64,000 nt of DNA from Conoideocrella luteorostrata (taxonomy: Eukaryota; Ascomycota; Sordariomycetes; Hypocreales; Clavicipitaceae): the NCBI GenBank assembly GCA_032433595.1, contig JASWJB010000010.1:1-64000 (forward strand), given 5' to 3'. Positions 1-10,916 of the stretch are shown piece after piece. The position numbers and the translations under genes were made by a program. The notes below the pieces were generated by a model. It did not search any database, had not been told where the DNA came from, and saw only the letters and a program-made list of their open reading frames with translations. How positions within the stretch are numbered: the first letter of the stretch is position 1; the number at the start of each line of letters is the position of its first letter.

Positions 1-29
1 CCCTGTCCGCTTCTCCCACAACACCTCCC

Positions 30-1102
30 TCAACGCAGCGACTTTTCAGCAGCTTTTCGTCGTTGCAAGCTTTCATCAACCCATCTGTCCACGGCAACAT
101 CGCCCCCTTCCTTAAGTTTCGCGTCCACCACTCCCTTGAGCACCTCGCCCGCGAATCCCACAAAGTTATGTCTCCGCAGCGCGTTCTCGAACTTCCAGTT
201 TCGGCGCTTCCTCTCCTCCCTGGCCAAAAGTTCCACGTCGCCAAACTCCTGAGCTCGCACGCGCAGATCCCGACACATACCGAGGAGATTGAAGCGGATC
301 TCTGTAGCATCGTAGCGGGCCACGCGTCTCTGCAGGACGTCCACGACCTTGGCAGGAAATGCGTCCAGGTCGCACGGGCCGTGGGAGATGGGAGCAGGTT
401 GTAGCCCGTCCAGCTCGTACAACGTGCCGTTGATGGGGGTGTACGCAATAAAATGAAAGGCGTCTTCCGCCTCTCCGGTCTTGTGCGTCTCGTCGGCGAA
501 TGGGCTGCTCCTGGCGAAGCTGTTGTGCACCTCCCTGATTAAATCAGAGTTGCTCAACGCCTCGCCACGGAATTCGGGCGGTAGCACCATGGTGAATTCG
601 CGAAAATCCCGCATCGGCGATCCAATGTCGATGTCGTTCGTCTTGTTCAGCAACACGCTGAGCAGCGCCTGTGTGGCACAGGCGTTGTGTATGGTCTGGG
701 CAGCGAAGAAGATGTGCTCTGAAGCGCCGTGGTCAAAGGAGCCATCGAGCGGCCTGTCTGGTGTGGCGTAGGGCTGGTCGGTCGGATATTTGAAGAGGAA
801 TATAACCCCGTACAGCGGCTGGAGGCCTGCAAGCTCCAAGGCGTCCAGGGCAAGAAGCTCTTCAAACTGGACGTCTTTGGCTCCGATGTTCTCTATAAGA
901 GACGTGAAGACGCCCTTTGGACGGAGAAATTATTAGCATGGTCCAAGTGTAGTATTCAATCCATTTTGTTTTGTATAGGTCCGTACCGCGTCGGATTCAA
1001 CTATGAGAGGGAAACAGTCCAGTTAGCAACATATATAACACGAGGCAGATGGCCAGAGAGACGGAGGGAAAGCTGCATACTGGTATTCCATCCACCACTC
1101 AT
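30..1102 (-). CDS. UCHL5: UCH37/UCHL5-type ubiquitin C-terminal hydrolase
   Basis: A cysteine deubiquitinase of peptidase family C12, which trims ubiquitin from chains; the human homologue acts at the 19S proteasome and on INO80. Three exons join in frame: 1081-1102, 987-1000 and 30-914, with introns of 80 and 72 nt carrying GCTAAC and GCTAAT branch points. The product is 306 aa, close to the family size. The spliced N-terminus reads GWNTIESDAGVFTSLI, a hallmark of the UCH37 branch. Catalytic residues are visible: Cys91 in HNACATQ, His166 in DAFHF and Asp181 in YELDG. The C-terminal helical extension with the KFENALRRHNFVGF segment fits the ULD tail of UCH37 rather than the short UCH-L1/L3 type. 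Function is inferred from family; exon 2 is only 14 nt. Confidence 0.93.
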
Positions 1103-1583
1103 TGTAGCAACAGCGCACCGCGCACTAGCCGTAATCGTACTTTAAGAAAACCGAACGCTTGCCTAAAATGCCAACTGGCAGCAGGGAAGATGTTTTGCGT
1201 CTTAAAAATGTCAACGGGGACGTCTCCGAGATGATGTAATGCCGTTTCTGTCCTGCATGGGAACCGGGGGCCTGCTGGGGTTAGTCAGCAGCAGAGCTGT
1301 GGCTCAAGCCCACGTCGCCCGCGCTCAGGAGCTTCATGCCCTCAGCTGTGCCCCTCCATGTTTATGCTGACCTGCATGATTGCTAGCTGAGTTGCCCCTC
1401 TGCTTCATGGAGACCGCAGCGCACCTTCCCTATTCTCCCGTACTGATAAATATCAACTCACCAAAGCTGCTAGCACAAGCAATGCATTCCAGACTTACGG
1501 AGACTGCTGCAATTTGGGTTTCACCATCTCAATTTTCTCGCTTCAGCTCTCCTTGTCTACTCCATACGTATACCATTGAGCAC
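1103..1583. other. Intergenic, UCH37 upstream / CFEM gene downstream
   Basis: Promoter region of the UCH37-like gene and 3' flank of the CFEM gene. Short open frames here show no family resemblance. I see no RNA gene or repeat. Confidence 0.5.
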
Positions 1584-1997
1584 TCATCGACGAAACCTCT
1601 CCCCTCCTTCCCCTGTCACTGCTAATGTAATGATATCATCATACCATCTCACATACCGCAAATCGACTGCGCAGCTGGCAATACCTGAGCTACAACCCGT
1701 GGGAGACAAAAGAAAACACAAATTAGCTGCTAGATTCTCCGGAGATGCCCACACCAAGAAAAAGGGACACCTACACAAAGATACATCTTCACCACACGAG
1801 ACGACGACACACTCAGCCGCCGACCCCTGGATGGCGCTCATGCTTCCACACACGCACCCCAAGTCAGTTACATCGCAGCTTGTCGTGGCGTTAATCGCAT
1901 CCGTTATACAGGCCTGCGCACAGTCTGGGATACCAGGCAGGTTCTGAGCCACCGCCACGGCTGCTGCAAGAACAAGTGTTGAAAGCGTGAACTTCAT
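1584..1997 (-). CDS. Small secreted CFEM-domain protein (3' end unresolved)
   Basis: Begins at the ATG at 1997, chosen because it opens a clean signal peptide (MKFTLSTLVLAAAVAVAQ) directly before a CFEM domain. The domain shows the expected spacing: Cys in PDCAQACI, then SCDVTDLGCVCG, then a Cys in AECVVVSCGED, giving seven of the eight CFEM cysteines. CFEM proteins are fungal cell-surface or secreted proteins used in haem/iron capture, wall function or host interaction. The frame stays open to 1584, but after GED the residues stop looking like CFEM. A likely intron starts at GTATCT (about 1785) and ends at GGTTGTAG (about 1691), with GCTAAT as branch point, so the last exon and its eighth Cys are not settled. 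No GPI tail is evident. Confidence 0.75.
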   Translation of the reverse strand: MKFTLSTLVLAAAVAVAQNLPGIPDCAQACITDAINATTSCDVTDLGCVCGSMSAIQGSAAECVVVSCGEDVSLCRCPFFLVWASPENLAANLCFLLSPTGCSSGIASCAVDLRYVRWYDDIITLAVTGEGGERFRR

Positions 1998-2098
1998 TTT
2001 AATGCACAGTAGATTTCGTCGTGGTGATTTAGAAACGGCAGTACGGAGAAAAAGAGGTGATGCGTTGCCCATCCATCGAAACTGAGCATAGCAGATGG

Positions 2099-2106
2099 TT
2101 TATATA
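2099..2106 (-). promoter_or_regulatory. TATA box of the CFEM gene
   Basis: TATATAAA on the minus strand about 100 nt upstream of the ATG at 1997. The position fits a core promoter element of a regulated small secreted-protein gene. Confidence 0.5.
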
Positions 2107-2750
2107 GGCAGGAAGGAACGGGGTTACTAAGTCGGTGCGGCATCCCGGCATTCTACAGATCTTGTCCGAGTCAGAGACGCCGTAGTATATGCATTGCGTA
2201 TAGTGATTGTGTGGAATGCCCACCAGTCGTTACGCCCGACTAGTTGTTGAGCTGGCCATCCCTTGCAAAGCCCATTCATTCAATGAAGGGCAGCGGTCAA
2301 TGGTTTTAGATGCGCAGATGCACATCTTAATGACGGTGCAACAGTACAGCATTCGCATTGGCTAATAATTCCGTGCTCAACACCTGCTTGTTGCATGCAA
2401 TATCTTGTCTCGATTTTCCGCTTAGCACGGCTCGAGGAAATAGCACAGCCAAGGGAGTCATAATTATTCAAATGTCCATCTCGCCATAACCTAGCCAACG
2501 ACAACTGCGTTGCATTCCAGCTTCTCCCTTGTAAGCACAGTCAGCGGATAGAGCGTTGTCACGCAAGTGTTTCGGGCATGTATTTATTGCATATGAAGGA
2601 GCTTACATGTGTGACGTAAACGTGTCTTCGCTAACAAGGGATCTTCAATTTCTCTTAAACGCCCGTCATAGTGAAGCCAAATACCTTTCCCACAGTGGCC
2701 CACTTTCATATCATGCATCCATGAAGAACAATTGTCTTTACTCATTTTCC
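2107..2750. other. Intergenic
   Basis: Separates the CFEM gene from the 3' end of the ubiquitin-like gene. Only short chance frames; no RNA gene, repeat or mobile element seen. Confidence 0.5.
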
Positions 2751-5057
2751 TTACAAATCAACCAATTGATCTCTAATGCCATCTCCACCAACGTTACCTT
2801 GAGGTTCCCCTTGGAGCTGATCTACTTGTGATCTTTCGTCCTGTGCCTGGTTGCCCACACCAGTCTCGTTGGTATTTTGGCTTTCAACGCTTTCAATACC
2901 ATCAGTTCCCACTGATGTAGCGGAGGCGGCGGCGGCGGCGGCAGCAGCAGCTTCTGCGTCCCGCCTTCTCGTTTCTTCAGCCTGTGTCTCCGCCTCTAGA
3001 TTGGCTATGTGTCTTTCTGCTACTCCTGGCGCGATACTGGCGAGGAACAGAAGCCCAGCTCGCTCTAGCCGTCGCAATTGTAAGCCAACCCAACTTTGGC
3101 GTTCACGCTCAGCCACTAACCTTGCGGCTAGTTGGGCAGGATCCAAATCTCTTGCCTGAATGAGCGGTTCCTGTTCTTCTGGGCCCCTCGCACTAGAGCC
3201 AGCCGCGCGTTGTTCTCTGCGAACATGTTGCTCTGGTGTAGGAAGAAGGTTCTGCAAGTGCCTACCAATCGGGCGCCAAGCATTCTCGGCGACACCATTC
3301 AAGATGCCAGTACTTAATAAGTAGACCAAGATGGCTAGGCAAATCACGGTAAACCATCTTGACCAACTTGAATTAGGTGATGTAAAAAGCCAAACAAACA
3401 CGGCTAAGCGGAGAATCAACCATATGTGAGGCCACGCTTGTAAGAGCAGCGGCGGGATGCCTGCGGCTGGAGGATTGACCGGATGAAGGCCAGGCTGTTG
3501 TCCTGCTGCTGGTGCAGGAGGCACATTGTCAGCTGGTTCTGCATTTTGTTCTCCCTGCAGCTGTTGGGCTGGTTGTTGGGGTTGATGTTGTGATGGGTAT
3601 GGTTGAAGATAAAACTGCTGCTGTTGTTGAAGCTGCTGCTGTTGAAGCTGCTGCTGTTGAAGCTGCTGCTGTTGAAGCTGCTGTTGCTGATAGGTACTTT
3701 GCTGATAAGTATTTTGGTGATGAGTATTTTGCATTGGTGGGGGAGGCATGGCCACGTTGGACAAGTTGGAAAAGCTTGTTGCAGGTCTGAGGTAAGGCAT
3801 GCTACCTCGCGGCCTCAATCTGGGCGTATAATATGTCTCAGAGGTAGCGTGATTGACCAGTAATCCACGTGGTCCTTCTGGAGATGATAGGATATAAACA
3901 TCCGTGCTTGACCTGACCGAGTTGGCTGAACTCGGATCTGGAGTTGCGCGACCACTACCAGCTAGTTGTCCGCTTGGGTTGAAAATCGGTGTAGTAACTC
4001 CAGGCTGGTTTAACGGTCGAGTAAGTATGGAGGGACTGGGAGCGCTTCCATGCATTGCACTGGCTCTGGCAGCTGTAGCCTGGTTGGCGTCTGCACCACG
4101 TAAGATATTTTGAACATCAATTGCAGAGAGTCCATTCTGTTGTTGGCTTGGCGCCGAGGATCTAACAACGGTTTCCACATGGTAGCTCTGGCCATCTGGG
4201 CTAAACGTCTCACGATATACGAATTGGCTTGAAGCAGCAGGGCTAGCTCGTCCGCTGTTGTTGTTTGTGTTGTTTCCTCCAGTGTGATTATGGACTCCAG
4301 TTGAATCCCCAATACCACGCATACCCATATGAGCCCTTCCACGTTGGTTCTGATGCACAATGGCTCTGGACATTGCTTCTCGCTGAATCTGGCTGACCCA
4401 GTTGGTCACGCCCGGTTGTTGGTTGTTATAGAAGACAGTGGCGGGTTCGGTGGGATGAGGTACATACGGCGGGGAGGGAGAAGGCATCCGACCATGAGAA
4501 CCTCCGGCAGCAGCGGGTACGGAATGCGTTCGGCCATTGAAAGAATTCGGGGGTGGAGGCTGAATTGGGGTGGCATGTTGTGCCGTCGGAACAGAATTGT
4601 TACTCCCTGGTACAAGACTTGGGCCGCTAGCACTGGTCGGCGCGGGACTCGACGAATGGCTGTCGTTGGGGTCTCTAATGACGAGATGGATGGTCTGTCG
4701 CTCTAGGGTTTGCAGCTACATGACGCAGTCTCGTCAGCTTTACGGGAATACAAGCTTGTTTGTCAATAAAATACTTCGACTCCAACTCACAGCATCAGCC
4801 CCAAAGATAGTCAGGAGGTTGTCCGACTCGCGCAACAATGCTCGGCCGAGATGAATGAGCCGCTGGTTCTCGTCTGCCGGTCGTAATGGAAGCGCATGGC
4901 GGATTTTCTCCTTCAATTGCTTGATTGTTGTTGCGGCAGGCAAATCCGGGAACAGGAGCGGACGGTTTACGCCAGCAGATGGGGAGACAATCTGGAGGTT
5001 GACAGCCAGCTCCTCGGTTGCTCTGGAATTTCGTGACGTGGCCGTCTCCGACGCCAT
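2751..5057 (-). CDS. HERP/Usa1-like ubiquitin-domain ER membrane protein
   Basis: Two exons, 4791-5057 and 2751-4715, joined over a 75-nt GTGAGT...TAG intron, encode 743 aa. An in-frame ATG 24 nt upstream (5081) would add 8 residues. Residues about 20-85 form a ubiquitin-like fold (LPAATTIKQLKEKIRHAL ... RLIHLGRALL). A long low-complexity middle includes a poly-Gln tract at about 432-456. It is followed by two closely spaced hydrophobic segments at about 519-534 and 543-561, split by a short SSWSRW loop, and an acidic, Gln-rich tail. This order matches HERPUD1 and yeast Usa1, scaffolds that join the Hrd1 ligase to Derlins in ER-associated degradation. Assignment rests on architecture and short motifs, so Usa1 orthology is inferred. 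Hrd1 itself is encoded at 59.2 kb. Confidence 0.82.
3615..3690 (-). repeat. CAG-type repeat encoding poly-Gln
   Basis: Repeated CTGCTGCTGTTGAAG units on the plus strand encode QQQQL blocks on the minus strand, inside the HERP/Usa1-like gene just before its membrane hairpin. The 15-nt unit keeps the frame, so unit gain or loss changes length without frameshift. Confidence 0.85.
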
Positions 5058-6284
5058 TTTTAGTTCCTCAGCAGCATTCACAACAAGTCAGCGGTTCAAT
5101 AAAGACCAATGTAGTGATAGGATCTGTTCCAAGCTGCCGAGGCCAGTAGACGTGGACCGCGTAGGGATGGATGGGTTGTATACTAGGTCATGTCCCGGCT
5201 CGGATGGATATCAGAGGGCAATTTCAAGACGCTGCGATAATGCTGTTGGTGGCGGAATTCGGTTCAGGGAGAGGGGATATGGTGTCTTTGACGTGCTGGT
5301 GTGCAAAATGAAAGAATTTGGGAACAAGTGCAGGAGTTGAGCCGGACAGATGTCTGGTGGCATCAGAGAAATGGACAACGAGTTGGGAATTATATTCCAC
5401 GGTGGCTCCAGCATCGAGCGGTACGTACCTCCGAGCGAGCCAGCAGCCAACATGCACACTTCCCTCAAGTCCACGCTGCCAAACAAAGGCCCCAGTGGTA
5501 CCTGGCGGTGGAGCCGCGCTTGTCTCGGCGCATAGGTTGGCCACTTGCAGCAATTGATGTGTGACTGAGCGTACTTAAGTACTTTGCGTTCATATGAGTA
5601 TAAGTCTGCAGGCAACTGACGGTTATAGAATGGAATTGCAGTCGACTGAACCATTAAGCAGATACCTAGTGTAGCAGTCATACAGTATGTCGGCGATGTC
5701 TGACTTCTCGTCTCATGGCACCGCAGGTTGCCAAGCGTCCCCATGCTAGACTTGCCCGACAATGCAGAGCCGATGTTTCAACATCGGCGTGCTGCAGTAG
5801 AACAACAAAAATCTGCCCACCTATGAGTCTAGTGTTCTGTCATGAATAGGACTGGGTAGAAATTGCAGAATGAAGCTGATGATCCAACCGGGTCTACTCG
5901 AACAGCGAACTGGAGAATTAAATCTATACCACGCACGGCAGCTGCATAATGCCCCAGAGCTCACGAAAAACACCCCGTTTAGTGGATAGCGAGCTAGCTA
6001 TCAAATGATATACATATCGCTATAGTTGATTTTCACATGCGAGCAGCAGTGCGCATTTCATTCAGAGAAGGTAAACCTGAGTGTGACCAGTGATTGATTG
6101 TGTTGTTCCGTGGAGCACCTCTCTTCCGGTATACCATAACTACTAACTAGTACGGATTGTTCGTGCAGTCTGGTCTCCGTTGGCTCCACATAGCTCTCCA
6201 TCTGAAGGACGAGAAGCGTCACGCCAAAATTCCATCAATCTACGAATGAGAACACCGGCCTTGCCTTGTAGTCACGTCCATGTC
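5058..6284. other. Divergent intergenic region
   Basis: Shared upstream region of the HERP/Usa1-like gene (-) and psd1 (+). It holds several overlapping open frames on both strands (up to 183 codons at 5211-5762 on the minus strand). None shows a domain, and they shadow each other, so I read it as promoter DNA and UTRs. Confidence 0.5.
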
Positions 6285-8028
6285 ATGATGACGGCTCTGG
6301 GAGTTGGGACCTGTCAGGCCCTGCCACGCCATGCCTTCGCTGTGATGCGATCGCGCTGCTCCGGCTGCACCCACCGCCAGTACGCCGTGAGCTTCATGAT
6401 GAAGCCCAGATCCCCCTTCCGACTGCCAATCGCCGTACGAAACTTTGCTTCGAGCTCAGGCAGACGACCACGGTTTTCGCAGCTCTTAGGAGAGGCACTT
6501 CGCAACAGCAAAATAACGTGGTATCACATACCTGTCGGCGTGGGAATCGGCTTCCTTGGCCTAGTGCAGTTCTACAAAGTCGCTGCAAGAGAAGAGAAGA
6601 AGCGACGTCAGGAGGCAGAGGGAGTATCCGAAGGACAGCCAAGGAAGCGCCCAAGAATTCGACCCGACGGGCCATGGTGAGAGCAACAGCACCCTACCCG
6701 TCATTAAATTCCGTCGCGGCAGACTTACTCATCAATCGCATCCCAGGCAAGTTCAAGTAATGTCGACTTTGCCGCTCAAGGCTATTTCGCGACTGTGGGG
6801 GAAATTCAACGAGTTGACGATACCCTACTACTTACGAGTTCCTGGCTTTAAACTCTACTCATTCATTTTCGGTGTCAAGTACGTCTTATAGTGAGATTGA
6901 ACTTGTCGAGAATTATATAACTAATTTCACTTTCCTAAATTTAGTCTCGACGAAGTTTCCGAACCTGACCTACATATCTATCCGAACCTGGCCGCTTTCT
7001 TCTACCGAACACTCAAGCCAGGTGCCCGGCCTCTTGATCCCGATAGCCACGCCTTGCTCTCTCCTTCTGACGGCAAAATTCTTCAGTATGGTAGAATCGA
7101 AGGTGGAGACATCGAGCAGGTCAAAGGAATGACCTACAGTATTGATGCTCTGCTGGGTAAGAATACTCCCACTGCCAGTATATCTTTAAACCAAAGCCCT
7201 ACATCCAGCCAAAACGGAAGTGGATTGGTTCACGGAGATGAGGAAATCGTGAAGCAGGAAGAGGAATTCGCCAGAGTAAACGGCATCGCTTATACTTTGC
7301 CGGACTTGCTCTCTGGCCAAGTTGATGGACAAAAGCCACTCCCTACACCAGATGCGTCAACCGAGGTTTCCCAACGAGTCGTTTCTGAGGTTCGGGCTGA
7401 ACTAGCTCTTGGGGAAAAGCCGTGGTATGACATTCTATCTCCGGACCAGAGCACCTCTCTTTACTACGCCGTCATCTACCTAGCTCCCGGCGACTATCAC
7501 AGATTCCACTCGCCGACTAACTGGGTCGTGGAACGACGACGCCACTTTCCTGGTGAACTCTACAGCGTGTCACCCTACCTTCAACGAACCCTCCCAGGGC
7601 TGTTTACCCTGAACGAACGCGTTGTGCTCCTGGGCCGCTGGCGCTACGGCTTCTTCAGTTGTATCCCTGTTGGTGCTACAAACGTTGGGTCCATCAAAAT
7701 CAATTTCGATCGTGAGCTCCGAACGAACAGCCTCTTGACGGATACCGCTGCCGATCACGCCGCTGAGGAAGCCGCTCAGCGCGGAGAGCCATATCTTGGT
7801 TTCGCCGAGGCGACGTACGAAACTTCCAGCTCTGTTCTTGGAGGACATGCGCTACGAAAAGGCGAGGAAATGGGCGGCTTCCAGCTGGGCAGCACTGTTG
7901 TCTTGGTGTTCGAGGCGCCATCAGAAAAGCATGAGAAAAGTCAGCCGTCAACTGGGTGGCACTGGGCGGTAGAAAAGGGGCAGAAGATCAAGATGGGACA
8001 GGCGTTGGGGCGAATCTTCGTGGCCTAA
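6285..8028 (+). CDS. psd1: Mitochondrial phosphatidylserine decarboxylase
   Basis: Converts phosphatidylserine to phosphatidylethanolamine at the mitochondrial inner membrane. Exons 6285-6676, 6747-6878 and 6945-8028 join in frame (introns 70 and 66 nt, branch ACTAAT in the second) to give about 535 aa. The N-terminus is Arg/Ser-rich and lacks acidic residues, as in a mitochondrial presequence. A single membrane segment follows (WYHIPVGVGIGFLGLVQFYK). Family blocks follow in order: YGRIEGGDIEQVKG, then FHSPTNWVVERRRHFPGELY, then the self-cleavage motif LGST at about 489-492, where the Ser becomes the pyruvoyl group. The start is uncertain: in-frame ATGs lie at 6180, 6246, 6285 and 6345, and 6345 would also leave a good presequence. 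An acidic insert around EEIVKQEEEFARVNG precedes the catalytic half. Confidence 0.95.
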
Positions 8029-8432
8029 ACACATCTGATGTAAGATTTTTCCACTTGGCGGATGATCCAAGAGTCGTATCTACCAGTGTGTACGGTATAT
8101 TGTTGTTTAATATTCTCGCGAGTATAGTACGTACACACCTGTACAGCCGTTTCCCGTACAAAGACACTTTCCACGCCATATCCACTTTAAGAAGCTTCTC
8201 TCTAGGCAACAGTATCCTCCTGTGTATATACTATAGTTCTAGAAGAAGAGGAAAATCTATAAATCTCTTCCGACAAATCCACAACAATCCACAAAAGCAA
8301 CCAACCCCCAGTCTATAGCATACGAAACAGTAAAAACCAAGCCTTGTTTTGCATGAACAAAGAATTCCATGCAGGACATACACGCTATTCATAGTATTCG
8401 TTGAAACTCTCCCACCACATCATGAAATTTTT
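8029..8432. other. Convergent 3' region
   Basis: Between the stop codons of psd1 (+) and the nitroreductase gene (-), so it should hold both 3' UTRs. No gene seen. Confidence 0.5.
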
Positions 8433-9053
8433 CTAAGCTCCGAAAACCTTGACCCGCTCCTCGAGGGGCTTGAATTCTTTCTCGCCGGCCTCGGCAGCAC
8501 GACCACCAAAGACCAGCTGAGCGTTCAGCTTCCAGCTCTTGGGGAGGTTCCAGGTCTCGGCAACCTTCTCGTCAACCAGGGGGTTATAATGCTGCAGGTT
8601 GGCACCAAGACCTTCCAGCTCGAGGGCAGTCCACAGGAGGAGCTGCTGCATGCCGAGACTCTGAGCGGCCCAGGTGGGGAAACGGTCTGCATAGCTGGGG
8701 AAGGAGGCTTGCATGCCCTTGACGACGTCCTGGTCCTCGAAGAACATGACGGTGCCGGCGCCGTGCTTGAACATGGCCATGCGCTCCTCAGTGTGCTTCC
8801 ACTTGTCGTCGGGGACAATGGCCTGCAAGGTAGACGTAGTTATATCCCAGAGCTTATCGTGTTCGGCGCCGAAGAGAACCACAACTCGATTGGACTGAGA
8901 GTTGAAGGAGGATGGCGTGTGGAGAGTGGTCTCGTTAACGAGCTCTTGAATTCGACTAGTGGGGATGGAAAGGTTCTTGTTCAAGGCGTATATGGTGCGG
9001 CGGGACTTTGCCATCTGGAAGAGGAGTTCAGCGGAGATTTTGGTGGCAGACAT
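8433..9053 (-). CDS. Nitroreductase-family protein (Hbn1/Frm2-like)
   Basis: Single exon, 206 aa, starting at the ATG at 9053, which opens MSATKISAELLFQMAKSRR; the frame is open further upstream but without family sequence. The protein follows the fungal Hbn1/Frm2 pattern: SRRTIYALN near the N-terminus (the FMN-contacting Arg region), SFNSQSNRVVVLFG, then FFEDQDVVKGMQ, WAAQSLGMQQLLLWTALELEG and a C-terminal NAQLVFGGRA segment. These are FMN-dependent oxidoreductases linked in yeast to fatty-acid signalling and oxidative-stress response. The physiological substrate here is unknown. Length matches the family (about 190-210 aa). A TATATATA element sits about 180 nt upstream. Confidence 0.9.
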   Translation of the reverse strand: MSATKISAELLFQMAKSRRTIYALNKNLSIPTSRIQELVNETTLHTPSSFNSQSNRVVVLFGAEHDKLWDITTSTLQAIVPDDKWKHTEERMAMFKHGAGTVMFFEDQDVVKGMQASFPSYADRFPTWAAQSLGMQQLLLWTALELEGLGANLQHYNPLVDEKVAETWNLPKSWKLNAQLVFGGRAAEAGEKEFKPLEERVKVFGA

Positions 9054-9229
9054 TTTGTTTGGTTTGTGTTGTTCCAGTGAATGGTAGTGGCCGATAATTG
9101 AATGCAGTTGGAGTGACGCTGGAAAGAAAATGCTTGTATAGGACTCTGTCAGTCGAGGGGAGTGGTGTGCGTACAATTGCAAGATGATTCTATTCATTCG
9201 AGGCAGGGGATGGGGTGGCTCCCAAAATC

Positions 9230-9237
9230 TATATATA
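9230..9237 (-). promoter_or_regulatory. TATA-like element upstream of nitroreductase gene
   Basis: TATATATA about 180 nt before the ATG at 9053; a plausible core promoter site, position only. Confidence 0.4.
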
Positions 9238-10916
9238 CTCTGTCAACTCACGGACGAAGCCGAACAAGTACGGAGTAGCGACTCATTAATCCACTGCTAT
9301 CCACCTGAGACCGCATTTGTACATGATGATTAATAGCCAGCGTAATGAAACTCTTGGATTAGTTAGTGGTTGGTGAGCTGCTCGCGACAATTGGGGCTTC
9401 CCATTCAGTTTATTGCGGGTCGGGCATGAGACAGCCGAGGGGAGCTGCGTTTGTCAGCCAGAAACCCATTCCACGTAATGCTTCATAATCGCTCAATACA
9501 CCGCCGAGGCTCGTAGTTCGACCAACCAGTGGGGCTTGCGTCATTATCCGGGCACTCTTTGACAAACAGTTCCACCGGCAAGTTATCTATCCCACGCGGA
9601 CAACGTTGTGCTTGATCCTTTTTTTTTTTTTTTTAATCTATGTGGGTTGTTATTCGTGCTGATTTCTTCACAACCTAGGGATTGCGGGCTCTTCACAAAG
9701 ATTTTCTTCTTTGTTGGCCCACGAGATTTTACGCACCAATTCATCGGACAGGGGTGGCCATGGGCCGTTTCCATTCTAACCAGTCAACAACATCATCACA
9801 TCACATGAGCATTGGAAACGGATAGTGACGAGACGAGGCACTGTTCAGTGCTGCGGAGCCTGGAAATTTCCCACTATTTCAGGATAGCACTCCATGTTTT
9901 TTAACGTTAATCCCATTTCCCCTCTCGTCTGTCAAGAGCCATCTCGAGGACTAAACAACTTTCAGCATTATTTGCCATACTCACCAGAATCGCATCAACA
10001 ATAGCCGGGCTACGACATATATCTGACTTCCCTAGCGCTTATTAGTTCTCCTCAAGCCTCGATATTCCTGGATTGTGCTACATTTCTACTCACATCTTGA
10101 TTTTGCTAAATTTGTCCCATGACAGAACCCAGGTACACTCCAAAACCAACGGAATTTCGTTGAGAAAGAAGCCCGTGCTGTGTGTAGTATAGCCTCAGTA
10201 TTCATGTACAGTTAGTCTCAGACTCTTGTAGGCACAACAACCGATGTCATATTATGCCCATCACCACTCCGCGCCCCCTCGCGCCTCTACCACAATCGCA
10301 GGAGCGTCGGCACGAAAGCATCAGTTCGGCTATGCTTCTCACATGCGAAGATCGGCAGACATTGCTCCTCCAGATATATATAATAGCAATTGAATGCTAT
10401 CATTTCTACCGCTACTTTGTTTTTAACAAGACCTACTAATCCAACAATTATTACATTTCCGTAAGATAAGGCCAAAATATGGACTTTTGCATTAGCTGTT
10501 TCATCCTGAGACTCAAATATGGTATTGCCAGTTTTGTTACCGCATACTGCTTGTAATCTCAGGCATGAAGTGGAGGGTGCAAACACGCAACTACACGCCG
10601 AATGCCTCATGCTCATAAAACCACCAGTTCAACGCCATTCCTATGAAACCAACCCAAATAGATCCGTCTGTTTCGAATCAATGCGTTCCCTCTCACAAAT
10701 GCTTGGAATGTACAGCCTGATCCGTTCTTGTGGAAGAAAAAAATTGGAAAAGAAAAGGAAAAGGAAAAGAGAGCATAACAAGAAAGACTATCCATTTCAG
10801 TTGACCGACAGTCCCTTTCGTGATACGCATTCATAAAATACAGAGTGGATAAACGTGAAAATGTACGCGTCGCTTGGCCCTGAAGAAGCGAGTGACAAAG
10901 GGATGATGTTGGTCGA
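9238..10916. other. Intergenic, no gene seen
   Basis: Upstream of the nitroreductase gene and downstream of the reductase gene. Contains a T16 run at 9619-9634 and a TACGGAGTA half-site near 9270. Short frames only; no tRNA, mobile element or coding signal recognised. Confidence 0.5.

Noticed and set aside
5211..5762. 183-codon minus-strand frame upstream of the HERP/Usa1-like gene
   Set aside because: Overlaps other open frames of similar length on both strands; no domain, signal peptide or splice logic.
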